Positions 18,017-27,519 of a DNA stretch of 64,000 nt are shown piece by piece. Numbering within the stretch: the first letter of the stretch is position 1; each line of letters opens with the position of its first letter. Origin of the DNA: Kiloniellaceae bacterium (GTDB lineage: Bacteria; Pseudomonadota; Alphaproteobacteria; Kiloniellales; J153). The stretch spans positions 24,162 through 88,161 of the forward strand of contig JAJFGN010000069.1 in assembly GCA_021776115.1 (NCBI GenBank), given 5' to 3'. The notes below the pieces were generated by a model that saw nothing but the letters and a program-made list of their open reading frames with translations, was not told where the DNA came from and searched no databases. Made by a program: the position numbers and the translations under genes.

Positions 18017-19288
18017 CTAGTGCAACTCGATCATCGCGTCTGGAAGTGAAGCCGCAATATCTGGCGAATGAGTAGCAAAAATAAAGAGAGGTTCTGCACC
18101 AGATGCGCATTTTACCAGGGCAGGAATCAACTTTCGTTGCCAAGCAATATGCATCGACATCTCAGGTTCGTCGATCGCAATCACAGTACCCCTACGCTTG
18201 GTAACCAGCGCAGCCACCATAAGAAAAAGAAGATGGTATTCGCCTGAACTCAACTGATTTTCCCGAAGCTGTTCTCCGTTTTTGGTCACGATCTCTAAAC
18301 CAGATTCCGTATTCACCCGAATTTCTTTGCCGGTCATGAATTCGGAGATTAAATATTCGAAAGTAAGTAATCGATCAGCCACTAATGCGCGCTCAGCGGC
18401 TCGAGATTCAAGCAGTTCTACGTACGAGCCAAGAACAGTTAGAGCCTGCTCACGTGCAACACCCCGCCCCTTTGCAAGCAAGCTCAGTTGCGCAATTAAT
18501 TGACTGTAATCCCAATGATCTGGTTCAAGCCCAAACCTCTCTGTTTTCTCATCTTGATCTCGTATTTTTGTGAGTCTCGATCTTAGATTTGCTGGAGCGA
18601 AGACTTGTTTTTCCTTAGATGTCAATCGCTCGATGATTCGGGGAAACAGGTCGGGCTCCGTTGTAGAAAAAAATGTTCTATAATTTACTTGTGCCTCTCG
18701 AATAAAGCGAGCAACACGTGAGGACAGGCTTGGCTCGAGTCTGACTTGTCTCGCCTTCGGGTTATGCAAAGGACGTCTTTCCACTCTCCGCCCATCTGGA
18801 GTAACGATTACTCGAATAGCTTCTTCGGAAGAATCGTCAGGCTTCTGCAACTGAGAAAGTCGTTCGGTATCTATAAACTCAAAGGTAACCGCCTTTGTCG
18901 CTGCAAAGAATTTTTCGCGGAATGATTCAACACTGGGCCAGTCCTTTTCGGTAAGCGGCCCTGAATGCTCTGGGTTCAGCTTTACGACGGTTTTTCCAAA
19001 AGTAACTTCTAATGCTTCGAGCGTTTTCTTTTTGACCGACCTTACCGAAATGGCTGGTCCGATCGTAAAACTGAGAGAACAGGATGAGAAAGGAATTGTT
19101 CGGAACAAATTGAAATCCAAGCGTATTAAACCGTCCAGCATCCGGAGCGCTGTAGTTTTACCGACTCCATTTCGACCATGAACTATCACAACTGATGGAC
19201 GTGCATCTTCGTCTTCAGGTACTGCGAACGGGATCGTATGATTATGTGAGCCAAACAGACCCTTCACGGAGAATTGCTTTAGTTGCAT
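18017..19288 (-). CDS. ariA: ABC-type AAA ATPase, AriA-like sensor of a PARIS-type defence pair
   Basis: A 423-residue ATPase of the AAA_15/AAA_21 (ABC/SMC-like) kind. Walker A GRNGVGKTT is at 38-46, the ABC signature LSSGE at 346-350, Walker B TVIAIDEPEMS at 368-378 and the switch His in FATHSPD at 405-411. Between the ATPase halves lies a helical insertion with many charged residues, as in AriA and OLD-type proteins. It starts at ATG 19288 and is followed 9 bp later by the DUF4435 gene. Known AriA assembles a sensor that binds phage anti-restriction proteins such as Ocr; the trigger of this copy is unknown. AT-rich, consistent with horizontal transfer. Confidence 0.7.
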   Translation of the reverse strand: MQLKQFSVKGLFGSHNHTIPFAVPEDEDARPSVVIVHGRNGVGKTTALRMLDGLIRLDFNLFRTIPFSSCSLSFTIGPAISVRSVKKKTLEALEVTFGKTVVKLNPEHSGPLTEKDWPSVESFREKFFAATKAVTFEFIDTERLSQLQKPDDSSEEAIRVIVTPDGRRVERRPLHNPKARQVRLEPSLSSRVARFIREAQVNYRTFFSTTEPDLFPRIIERLTSKEKQVFAPANLRSRLTKIRDQDEKTERFGLEPDHWDYSQLIAQLSLLAKGRGVAREQALTVLGSYVELLESRAAERALVADRLLTFEYLISEFMTGKEIRVNTESGLEIVTKNGEQLRENQLSSGEYHLLFLMVAALVTKRRGTVIAIDEPEMSMHIAWQRKLIPALVKCASGAEPLFIFATHSPDIAASLPDAMIELH

Positions 19289-19500
19289 GGAACGGCCCTA
19301 CCGTATTTGAATTTTCGTCTCATGACTCGCTTCTCGCCCAAATCTTAACACGGCAAATTAGGACATTCGACTATTTGAGAGATTTGACTGAATCTATCCC
19401 AGAATTGCCTTTAAAATATTTCGCACATGTTTATTTTTTTGCGCATATTTTTCGTGTGGAAATCCTTAGTTTGCAAATAAACGCATTCGTAGCAAAATTT
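19289..19500. other. AT-rich leader of the defence pair
   Basis: A 212-bp stretch between the holC stop and the ATPase start, clearly AT-richer than holC. It should hold the promoter of the ariA-like gene on the minus strand. TTGCAA- and TAAGAT-like hexamers are present but not at a convincing spacing, so no promoter is assigned. The composition change begins almost exactly at the holC stop codon. Confidence 0.5.
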
Positions 19501-19950
19501 TCACGCCTTCTTCTCCCACTTGCCGCTTTCGTCCTGCTGCCAGTAGGTCACCTCGTGGCCGGCGTCCTTGAGGAGTCGCCACTGGTCGCGCGAGGCCGAG
19601 ACCGCGTCGGGGTCGTTGCCGTCGAACAATACGGCGCAAAGTTCGTAGTCCCCAACCAGCGCCGATTGCGCCCCGTCGGTCAGGAACAGGACTTGGGCGC
19701 CGTTCGGGCGCTCGTCCTTGTCGCTTAGCCAGATCGGCTGGTCTTCGGCGTGGCCGTCCTTGGCCGACCCGTGCGGCAGAAAGCCCCGGTCGTTGTAGGT
19801 CCAAAGATAAGATGCCAAGGCCTCGACCCTCTCGGGCGAGCCCGCCTGGACGACCGCGCGCTGGCCACGTTCCAGCGTCTTCTCCAGCATCTTGGGTAGC
19901 GCGGTTTCCAGCGTACTGCGTGTCAGGTGATAGAATCGGACCTCGGTCAT
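19501..19950 (-). CDS. holC: DNA polymerase III chi subunit
   Basis: A 149-residue chi subunit of the clamp-loader complex, which links the polymerase III holoenzyme to single-strand binding protein. Start ATG 19950 overlaps the pepA stop by 4 bp. The family start TEVRFYHLTRSTLETALPKM is seen, then ASYLWTYNDRGFLPHGS and PIWLSDKDE, and a C-terminal WRLLKDAGHEVTYWQQ, as in alphaproteobacterial HolC. pepA-holC is a common pair; the gene expected downstream in many relatives (ndk) is absent here, replaced by the AT-rich AAA/DUF4435 island. Confidence 0.92.
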   Translation of the reverse strand: MTEVRFYHLTRSTLETALPKMLEKTLERGQRAVVQAGSPERVEALASYLWTYNDRGFLPHGSAKDGHAEDQPIWLSDKDERPNGAQVLFLTDGAQSALVGDYELCAVLFDGNDPDAVSASRDQWRLLKDAGHEVTYWQQDESGKWEKKA

Positions 19951-21470
19951 TTGCTTTCGTGGTTGTCGGCGATCCAACGGTCGAGCAGCCGAACGCCAAA
20001 GCCGGTCCCGCCCTTGGGCACAGTCGGTTTATCCTGACTCGACCAAGTCGTCCCGGCGATATCGAGATGGGCCCAGGGCGTCCCCTTCTTGACGAAACGC
20101 TGCAGAAATTGCGCCGCCGTGATCGAGCCGCCGGCGCGGTTGCCCACGTTCTTCATGTCGGCGGCCTGGCTATCGATCGCCTTGTCATAAGATTCGCCGG
20201 GCGCGGCCAGCGGCATACGCCAGATCGCCTCGCCCACGGATTTTCCGGCGGCGGTCAGTTGATCCGATAACTTGTCGTCGTTGCTGAAAAGGCCGGCATG
20301 ATCGTGGCCGAGGGCGACGATAATCGCCCCGGTCAGGGTCGCCAGATCGACAATGGCGCTCGGCTTGTATTTTTCCTGCACGTACCAAAGGGCGTCGGCG
20401 AGAACCAGGCGGCCTTCCGCGTCCGTATTGATCACCTCGATGGTCTGGCCGGACATGGAAGTCACAATGTCGCCGGGGCGCTGAGCGGTCGAGGACGGCA
20501 TGTTTTCCGCCAAAGCACAGATCCCAATGGCATCGACCTTCGCCTTGCGCCCGGCCAGCGCGCGCATCAGGCCGGTCACGACGCCGGCCCCGCCCATATC
20601 CCACTTCATGTCTTCCATGCCGCCGGCCGGCTTGATCGAAATGCCGCCGGTATCGAAGGTAACGCCCTTGCCGACAAAGGCGATTGGACCTGCCTTTTTG
20701 CCCTTGGAAGCACCCGCGCCCTTCCATTGCATGACCAGAAGCTGAGATTCCTGCGCCGACCCCTGGCCGACGCCGAGAAGCGCGCCCATGCCGAGCTTGC
20801 GCATCTCGCGCTCGCCGAGAGCCTGAACGGTCACACCAAGTTTCTCTAGTTTCTTAGCCTCGGCCACCAAGCTCTTGGGAAAAATCGCATTAGCCGGTTC
20901 GGACACCAGATCTCGTGTGAAAGTTACACCCTCAGCGACTTTCTCCATCACCGCGAAGGCACGCTTGGCCGCGGCAGGATTCGCGACCATAACGGTGACG
21001 CTTTTCAAGCTCGGCTTGTCCTCCGGCTTTTCCTTGGTCTTGTACTTGTCGAAACGGTAGGACCGCAGGCTGGCCCCCAGAGCATAGCGCGCGGCCCGCT
21101 CCGCTGGCGCCGGCGCCACTCCCTCTAGTGAGTCGACCATGAGGGTGACACCTTGCTCACCGGTGCCGCCCATACGGGCGACAATGGAACCACCTGTGTT
21201 CTCGAAGTCCAAGTCCTTCAGATCTTTCGTCTTCCCCAAGCCGACCAAGAGGACGCGGCTGTTACTCAGGCCAGCGGGGGCCACGAGATCCAGGATTTGC
21301 CCCTTCTTTCCTGAGAAGCGGCCCTGCTTGACGGCCCGGCTCAGCGCGCCACCGGCCGCCTTGTCCAAGGTTTCCGCGCTCGGCGAGAGCTTGCGGCCCT
21401 CCATCACCTCAACGGCGACGGCGCCGGTCTTCGGCAGCTTGGGCGCGGCGAAGTTGATTTTGACTTGCAT
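19947..21470 (-). CDS. pepA: Leucyl aminopeptidase
   Basis: A 507-residue M17 cytosolic aminopeptidase that removes N-terminal residues from peptides. The family signature NTDAEGRLVLADAL is intact, as are metal ligands in VGKGVTFDTGGI and KWDMGGAG. The N-terminal macro-like domain (about 1-170) precedes the catalytic domain. Start ATG 21470 (MQVKINFAAP) was chosen over an upstream in-frame extension lacking conserved sequence. It is divergent from lptF across a 209-bp spacer, the arrangement common in proteobacteria, and overlaps holC by 4 bp. Confidence 0.96.
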   Translation of the reverse strand: MQVKINFAAPKLPKTGAVAVEVMEGRKLSPSAETLDKAAGGALSRAVKQGRFSGKKGQILDLVAPAGLSNSRVLLVGLGKTKDLKDLDFENTGGSIVARMGGTGEQGVTLMVDSLEGVAPAPAERAARYALGASLRSYRFDKYKTKEKPEDKPSLKSVTVMVANPAAAKRAFAVMEKVAEGVTFTRDLVSEPANAIFPKSLVAEAKKLEKLGVTVQALGEREMRKLGMGALLGVGQGSAQESQLLVMQWKGAGASKGKKAGPIAFVGKGVTFDTGGISIKPAGGMEDMKWDMGGAGVVTGLMRALAGRKAKVDAIGICALAENMPSSTAQRPGDIVTSMSGQTIEVINTDAEGRLVLADALWYVQEKYKPSAIVDLATLTGAIIVALGHDHAGLFSNDDKLSDQLTAAGKSVGEAIWRMPLAAPGESYDKAIDSQAADMKNVGNRAGGSITAAQFLQRFVKKGTPWAHLDIAGTTWSSQDKPTVPKGGTGFGVRLLDRWIADNHESK

Positions 21471-21679
21471 GAACGACCCCTTGGCAATGCGGGAGAGAGC
21501 GATTGGGGATGACCCAGCGTACGGCCCGCTCCCGCAGGTAAAGCGACGCAAGGCGACCCGGGTACTGCGATATCCGGCGCGCCGGGGATGTGTCAATGTT
21601 TTGTCGCGCGTGGGCGGCGGCAAATGACCCGACGAAGCCGCTTTTCCTTTATGTCGCCCGCGTTTATCGTGTGCATCAG

Positions 21680-22804
21680 ATGCGGGCAATCAACAGATAC
21701 ATCTTCACGCAGGCCTTTGTGGCAACAATTGCGATCACTCTTGGCCTGACCTTCGCCGTCTGGCTGACACAGTCATTGCGGCTGATCGATTTCATCGTCA
21801 ATCGCGGCTTGCCCGCCAGCACGTTCTTTTCATTTATCGTGCTTCTGGTGCCATCCTTTGTCGGCATCGTCTTGCCGATCGCAGCCTTCTGCTCGGTGCT
21901 TTTCGTCTACTACAAGCTGACCATGGATAGCGAACTTGTCGTATTGCGCGCCGCAGGGTTATCGCAACTTCAACTGGCCCGCCCGGCGCTGCGCTTGGGC
22001 CTACTGGTCACCTTGGCGGTCTACAGCATCTCACTCTATTTTTTGCCCGTCTCCTACCGGGCCTTCAAGGACTTGCAATACCGTCTGCGAAGCGACTTCA
22101 CGACGGTCCTGCTGCAAGAAGGCGCCTTCAACACCGTGACTGACGGCATTACGGTCTACGTCCGGGATCGCACCCCACAGGGTGAGCTTCTGGGTATTCT
22201 GGTGCATGACACCCGAGACCTTGAGAATCCCGTGACGATGATGGCCGAACGCGGGGCGCTTGTTCGTAGCGATGACGGCCCGCGAGTCGTCATGTTCAAT
22301 GGCAATAGGCAGCAACGGGATCCGGGTAACGGGCGGGTCTCATTACTCTATTTTGACCAGTACACAGTGGAGTTGGCCCAACTTAAGGAGACCGAGCTTA
22401 CGCGCTGGCGCGAGCCCAAGGAACGCTTCATTACGGAACTGTTCATCCAGGGCAGTCACCTGGGCGACAAGGAGTACCGGAAAGAGCTTGTAGCCGAGGG
22501 ACATCAACGTCTGGTCATGCCTCTTTATAGTCTTTCTTTTGTCCTAATTGGCCTCGCCGCGATCCTAGCTGGAGAGTTCGACCGCCGTGGTCAAACGCGG
22601 CGGGTCCTATTTGCGATTCTTCTGATCGCGATTCTGGAGGGGCAGGCTCTCGCCCTGCACGACCTCGCGACCCGTACGGTCAACGCGATTCCGGCCATGT
22701 ACGCGGGTGCAATCCTCCCGATTTTGGGAAGCCTGTACGCGCTTGTCCGGGTGCCACGTCGCCCAAGCCAACGCGCAGCGCCCCTTCCGGCGGCGCCGAC
22801 ATGA
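21680..22804 (+). CDS. lptF: LPS export ABC transporter permease LptF
   Basis: A 374-residue inner-membrane permease of the LptB2FG complex that lifts lipopolysaccharide out of the membrane. Three N-terminal helices (about 10-120), a periplasmic beta-jellyroll domain (about 130-260) and three C-terminal helices (about 280-360) are seen. Start ATG 21680 (MRAINRYIFTQAF) matches the family N-terminus; sequence upstream in frame is not conserved. It overlaps lptG by 4 bp and opens the lptF-lptG-lptD-surA-pdxA-rsmA operon. Confidence 0.94.
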   Translation: MRAINRYIFTQAFVATIAITLGLTFAVWLTQSLRLIDFIVNRGLPASTFFSFIVLLVPSFVGIVLPIAAFCSVLFVYYKLTMDSELVVLRAAGLSQLQLARPALRLGLLVTLAVYSISLYFLPVSYRAFKDLQYRLRSDFTTVLLQEGAFNTVTDGITVYVRDRTPQGELLGILVHDTRDLENPVTMMAERGALVRSDDGPRVVMFNGNRQQRDPGNGRVSLLYFDQYTVELAQLKETELTRWREPKERFITELFIQGSHLGDKEYRKELVAEGHQRLVMPLYSLSFVLIGLAAILAGEFDRRGQTRRVLFAILLIAILEGQALALHDLATRTVNAIPAMYAGAILPILGSLYALVRVPRRPSQRAAPLPAAPT

Positions 22805-23928
22805 CTCGCGCTCTTAGCGTTCCCGGGATGCGCCGGCTGCGCCTTTCCAGCACTATATCGGCCTATTTGGCGCGGCAGTATACGTTTTGGTACTTCGGCT
22901 TCCTGTTCGGCCTGACCGGAATCATCTTCTTGGTCAGCACCGTCGATCTGCTAGACCGTCTCGCTAGTAAGAATGCCTCGCTTGGCGTGGTGTTTCGGAT
23001 GGTGCTGTTGAAACTTCCGTACCTGGCAATCGAGGTAATGCCCTTTACCGTGCTTCTGGCCGGCCTGACTTGTTTCTGGCGGCTAACCAGGGCCCATGAA
23101 CTCGTCGTGACCCGTGCCGCCGGTGTATCGATCTGGCAACTACTGGCGCCGGTTCTGGGTGTTGCGATATTTGTCGGTGTCGTCACCGTGGGCTTGCTGA
23201 ATCCGGTGGCTTCCGTTCTCTTGGGGCGTTTCGAACAACTCGAAGCGCGCTACGTCCGCAATCAGGCGAGCACTTTGGCGGTCTCTCAGAGCGGCCTGTG
23301 GCTGCGTCAGGCTGACCAAGATGGGCAGTCCGTGATCCACGCCAGGCGCGTAACCAGCGATCCCTTAGTGCTTTATGGAGTTACGGTGTTTCACCTTACC
23401 CCGCAGGATCGGTTTCGCGCGCGCGTTGACGCTGAGCGGGCCGAGTTAGGGGATAAAGAGTGGCGTTTTTATAATGCTTTGCGGTCCACCCCTGGCGGAA
23501 CGCCGCAAGAATTCAAGCAGCTAGAACTCGCCACGGAGCTGACGCACGAGAAAATACTGGATAGCTTCGCGCCGCCCGAAACAATCTCGTTTTGGAGTCT
23601 GCCCGGTTTTATCAAGCTCCTCGAAAACGCTGGGTTTTCAGCGGTCCGCCACAAATTGCAGTTGCACCGCCTGCTCGCGATACCGGTGCTCTTTGCCGCC
23701 ATGATCTTACTAGCAGCCACTTTTTCGCTGCGTACCCAGCGGCGCGGGCGTGTCGGTCTGGTGATTCTGGGCGGCGTTTTGACGGGGTTTCTGGTTTATT
23801 TCCTGTCAAACTTCGTTTTCGCGCTCGGTCTCTCGGCCAAGATTCCAGTCATCCTCGCGGCTTGGACTCCCGCCGGCGTTAGCCTCATGCTCGGTGTCGC
23901 GATGCTGCTTCACTTGGAAGACGGATAG
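22801..23928 (+). CDS. lptG: LPS export ABC transporter permease LptG
   Basis: A 375-residue partner of LptF with the same build: three transmembrane helices, a periplasmic jellyroll (about residues 135-270) and three further helices. The N-terminal TISAYLARQYTFWYF and the coupling segment KNASLGVVFRMVLLKLP are typical of LptG. It overlaps lptF by 4 bp and is followed by lptD after 9 bp, so inner-membrane extraction and outer-membrane insertion of LPS are encoded together. Confidence 0.94.
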   Translation: MTRALSVPGMRRLRLSSTISAYLARQYTFWYFGFLFGLTGIIFLVSTVDLLDRLASKNASLGVVFRMVLLKLPYLAIEVMPFTVLLAGLTCFWRLTRAHELVVTRAAGVSIWQLLAPVLGVAIFVGVVTVGLLNPVASVLLGRFEQLEARYVRNQASTLAVSQSGLWLRQADQDGQSVIHARRVTSDPLVLYGVTVFHLTPQDRFRARVDAERAELGDKEWRFYNALRSTPGGTPQEFKQLELATELTHEKILDSFAPPETISFWSLPGFIKLLENAGFSAVRHKLQLHRLLAIPVLFAAMILLAATFSLRTQRRGRVGLVILGGVLTGFLVYFLSNFVFALGLSAKIPVILAAWTPAGVSLMLGVAMLLHLEDG

Positions 23929-23937
23929 CGCCGGGCC

Positions 23938-26145
23938 ATGCCGGGGGGCGGAAGGGTAGCGTATCGGAGTCTCGCGGGCGCGGTCATGCTCCTGGGCGCT
24001 TTGGCGATTGGGGCCACGTCGGTCTCCGCGCAGGCCCCTGGGAGCGATGAGCCCGCCCTTATTAGCGCTGACAAGATGTCTTACGACGAAAATCTCAGTG
24101 TGGTGACAGCCACGGGCAATGTCGAGGTATCCCAGGGCGGGCGCGTCTTGCTGGCCGATACAGTCTCCTACAACCAGCGGACTGAGGTCGTCACGGCATC
24201 CGGCAGCGTCACCCTGATGGAACCCGGCGGCGATATTATTTTTGCCGACTTTGTCGAACTCACCGACGATATGCGCGAAGGTTTCATCCGCGACATTCGA
24301 GTCTTGATGGCGGATCGCAGTCGTCTCGCAGCGGCTAGCGGTTTGCGAAGCGGCGGCCGCAAGACCGTATTCCGTAAAGGCGTGTTCAGCCCGTGCGAGT
24401 TGTGCCGAGACGATCCGAACCGGGCGCCGCTTTGGCAGCTGAAAGCCCTGGAAATCGAGCACGACCAGGAGGAGCGGGTGATCCGCTATCGCGATGCCTG
24501 GATGGAGATTTTCGGCGTGCCGGTCATGTATGTGCCGTACTTTGAGCATCCCGACCCCACGGTAGAACGCAAGTCGGGTTTTTTGGCGCCGTCTTTCGGC
24601 AGTACGGAGATCCTCGGTACGACCTTTCAGCAACCCTACTACTGGGTCATAGGGTCGAACAGCGATGTCACCATTGCCCCTATCATCACCGGTGAACAGG
24701 GTGCTGTCTTGACCGGCCAATACCGGCACCTATTTCCGCGCGCAAGACTCGACCTGCGTGGCAGCGCCACCATCGCGGACCGCGAGAACAACGACGGCAC
24801 CATCGAGACAGACCAATTCCGGGGTCACATCGACAGCACCCTACGCTTCGATATCAACGATACTTGGCGCGCCGGCGCCGATATTCAGCGCTCGACCGAC
24901 GATACCTACCTTCGAATTTATAACTTCTCGGACGATCGTACTTTGACCTCGCGGGCCTTCGTAGAGGGGTTCAATGGCCGCAACTATTTGAGCGCTAACA
25001 GTTACGCCTTTCAGGGGCTACGCGCGACGGACCGCCAAGCGGAATCGCCCATCGTCCTGCCCTTTGTGGGGTACAACTTCACCAGCGAACCGGGCGCCGG
25101 CGGCGGCCGCTACAAATTCGACGGCGACCTCTTGGTGCTGACTAGGGAAGAAGGCCGAGACAGCCGGCGCATATCGACCCTCACCGGTTGGGAACTCCCC
25201 TATACCGGCGCGCTCGGCGATATTTACACCTTCACGGCGCAAGTCCAGGCGGACGCGTACTGGACTAACGGCGTCGATCCGGAAAGCAACGACGTCAACC
25301 CCAGCGTCCCTACGTCTAGCGATGCGACTGGCCGTATTTTCCCTCAGTTGGCGGCGAACTGGCGATATCCCTGGGTTCGTAGCTCCACCGGTGTTCACCA
25401 GGTTATCCAACCGATGGCCCAACTTGTCCTGGCGCCGGGAGGAGCGAATCCGGACGAGATACCGAACGAGGACAGCCTGGATTTCGAGTTCGACGATACG
25501 AACTTGTTTAGTCTGAACCGCTTTCCGGGCCGCGATAGGGTCGACCCGGGATCCCGAGTGGACTACGGTTTGAAGTGGACCGCGAACGGCGAGGAAAGTG
25601 GTTTTGTGAGCGCCTTTCTAGGGCAAAGCTACCGTCTGAACGAGCCGGACGTTTTTCCCGAGGGCTCTGGAATATCGGAAAACCTGTCTGATATTGTGGG
25701 GCGGATTCAGGTCGCTCCGATTCGCCAACTCGATCTCACTTACCGGACGCGCTTGGATAAGGACGACTTTACGGCGCGACGAAGCGAGGTCGATCTTCAG
25801 GTTGGCCCACCGGCTTTAAGCCTCAATCTCAACTACATATTCGTCGATTCCCAGACCGGGGAAGACGAGTTCGAGGACCGGGAGGAAGTGAATTGGACCC
25901 TGAGATCCCAAATCTCTAGATATTGGTCTCTTTTCGGCGGCCAGCGGATCGATCTGGAAGCGGATGAAACTCGGCAGATCCGGATCGGCGCCAACTATCA
26001 CGATGAGTGCTTCCAGATTCAAGTCGTTGCCGAACGAAACTTCTTCTCCGACCGAGAAATCGAGCCTGAGGACGCCTTTTTCGTCAACGTCGTATTCAAG
26101 TACCTGGGCGGGGTGTCCAGCACCGGGCTCGGCGCGGCGCAATAA
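23938..26145 (+). CDS. lptD: LPS-assembly outer-membrane protein LptD
   Basis: A 735-residue outer-membrane beta-barrel that receives LPS from the periplasmic bridge and inserts it into the outer leaflet. A signal peptide (about 1-32, ends VSAQA) is followed by the LptA/OstA-like beta-jellyroll (about 40-160, ISADKMSYDENLSVVTATGN) and a long barrel domain rich in alternating aromatic strands to the C-terminus. Cysteines in FSPCELCRDD and YHDECFQ could form the disulfide that LptD needs. Length is normal for alphaproteobacteria. Confidence 0.94.
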   Translation: MPGGGRVAYRSLAGAVMLLGALAIGATSVSAQAPGSDEPALISADKMSYDENLSVVTATGNVEVSQGGRVLLADTVSYNQRTEVVTASGSVTLMEPGGDIIFADFVELTDDMREGFIRDIRVLMADRSRLAAASGLRSGGRKTVFRKGVFSPCELCRDDPNRAPLWQLKALEIEHDQEERVIRYRDAWMEIFGVPVMYVPYFEHPDPTVERKSGFLAPSFGSTEILGTTFQQPYYWVIGSNSDVTIAPIITGEQGAVLTGQYRHLFPRARLDLRGSATIADRENNDGTIETDQFRGHIDSTLRFDINDTWRAGADIQRSTDDTYLRIYNFSDDRTLTSRAFVEGFNGRNYLSANSYAFQGLRATDRQAESPIVLPFVGYNFTSEPGAGGGRYKFDGDLLVLTREEGRDSRRISTLTGWELPYTGALGDIYTFTAQVQADAYWTNGVDPESNDVNPSVPTSSDATGRIFPQLAANWRYPWVRSSTGVHQVIQPMAQLVLAPGGANPDEIPNEDSLDFEFDDTNLFSLNRFPGRDRVDPGSRVDYGLKWTANGEESGFVSAFLGQSYRLNEPDVFPEGSGISENLSDIVGRIQVAPIRQLDLTYRTRLDKDDFTARRSEVDLQVGPPALSLNLNYIFVDSQTGEDEFEDREEVNWTLRSQISRYWSLFGGQRIDLEADETRQIRIGANYHDECFQIQVVAERNFFSDREIEPEDAFFVNVVFKYLGGVSSTGLGAAQ

Positions 26146-26271
26146 ACTTTCCAAGGCGCAGAACCGGTCGACCCGCGTTGTGCCAGCGCGGTGCGGGCAT
26201 TATATTTCTCGGGCCGGAACCGACCGGTGAGACCTACGCCAAAGGGATCTGGGAGGGGCACGCTACCAGCC

Positions 26272-27519
26272 ATGCTGAAGCCGATCAAAATTGCGTTAGC
26301 GGCCGTGTTTTTCTTGTTTACCGCGAGCCTCGCGGCTCCGGCGCAGGAAATTTCGCGTGCGGCCGCGGTGGTCAACGACGACATCGTCTCTATGCTCGAT
26401 GTGAAGCAGCGCCTTCTGCTGTCAATTCTTTCGACCGGCCAGCAGGACACACCGGAGCTGCGCCAGCGCATGTTGTCGCAAGTGGTTCGCGGCCTCATAG
26501 ACGAGCGACTTCAGGCACAGGAAGCGGAACGTCTGGATATCAAGGTTTCCGACGCGCAAATTGAGACCGCGATCGACGACATTTCCAGCAATAACAAAAT
26601 GACCAAAGCGGACTTCCTGAAAGCCCTGGATTCGAGGGGCATAATGCCCGAGTCCTTCACCGACCAAGTTCGGGCGCAAATAGTCTGGCAATCCCTTATT
26701 GCCCGCCGAATCCGTCCCTCCGCGCAGGTTTCCGAAGACGAGATCGAAGATGCGATACGGCGGGTGCAGGCTAACCGTGGCACAACCTTGCGTCGTATTT
26801 CGGAGATTTTCATGTCGGTCGACAATCCGGACCAGGATGAGGAGATCCGGCGCAACGCCGAGAGGATTGTCGAGCAGCTGCGTGCGAAAGCCGAGTTTGG
26901 CGCCCTGGCGCGCCAGTTCTCTGAATCCGCGACGGCACTGCGCAATGGGGACATCGGCTGGGTGCAAAAAGGCCAGTTGCCGGACGAGATAGATCGGACC
27001 CTGGAATCGATGGAGCCTGGGCAAGTATCGAAGCCTATTCGGACCCTGGCCGGGTACCACATCATCTGGCTGCGCGACGAACGCCAAAGCGCGGAAGGCG
27101 ACGTTACGCTGGAGCTGAAGCAGCTCCTCTTTGCCCTCCCTCCGGATTCAAACGCCGCGCAGCAAGAGGACGCTCTCGCGCGCGCCCAGAATGCCCGCAC
27201 CAAGGTGACCGGCTGTCAGGATGTCGAGTCCTTGGCCCAATCGGTCGGCTCGCCAGGTTCAGGCAGCCTTGGAAAAATGAAGCTGGCCGAATTGCCGCCA
27301 GCGATTCAAGGGGCGGTTCGCGGGCTCGCTACCGGTCAAACCAGCGAACCCATTGCCCTGCCCGCCGGCATCAGCCTCTTGGTCGTGTGCAATCGCGAGG
27401 ACAGTGGAATTGACCGGGACCGAATCGGCAAAAGGCTGTCGGAAGAACGGCTGAACGTGGAAGCACGAAAGTTCATGCGTAATTTGCGGCTCGATGCCAA
27501 CGTGGACATCCGGATATGA
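26272..27519 (+). CDS. surA: Periplasmic chaperone / peptidyl-prolyl isomerase SurA
   Basis: A 415-residue periplasmic chaperone for outer-membrane proteins such as LptD. Start ATG 26272 has GGGAGGGG upstream and opens a signal peptide (residues 1-23, SLAAPAQ). The SurA N-terminal domain (ISRAAAVVNDDIVSMLDVKQ onward) is followed by a clear parvulin domain (AEFGALARQFSESATALRNG and IGWVQKGQLPDEI) and a second, degenerate one. The following pdxA overlaps it by 4 bp. Confidence 0.93.
   Translation: MLKPIKIALAAVFFLFTASLAAPAQEISRAAAVVNDDIVSMLDVKQRLLLSILSTGQQDTPELRQRMLSQVVRGLIDERLQAQEAERLDIKVSDAQIETAIDDISSNNKMTKADFLKALDSRGIMPESFTDQVRAQIVWQSLIARRIRPSAQVSEDEIEDAIRRVQANRGTTLRRISEIFMSVDNPDQDEEIRRNAERIVEQLRAKAEFGALARQFSESATALRNGDIGWVQKGQLPDEIDRTLESMEPGQVSKPIRTLAGYHIIWLRDERQSAEGDVTLELKQLLFALPPDSNAAQQEDALARAQNARTKVTGCQDVESLAQSVGSPGSGSLGKMKLAELPPAIQGAVRGLATGQTSEPIALPAGISLLVVCNREDSGIDRDRIGKRLSEERLNVEARKFMRNLRLDANVDIRI

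Noticed and set aside
17177..19288. The AAA/DUF4435 pair considered as an OLD-type (Gabija-like) system
   Set aside because: The nuclease-like part is a separate protein with DUF4435 motifs and there is no UvrD-like helicase; the PARIS architecture fits better.
23806..24729. Open frame of 307 codons on the minus strand
   Set aside because: Antisense to the lptG end and lptD start; composition is that of a shadow frame.
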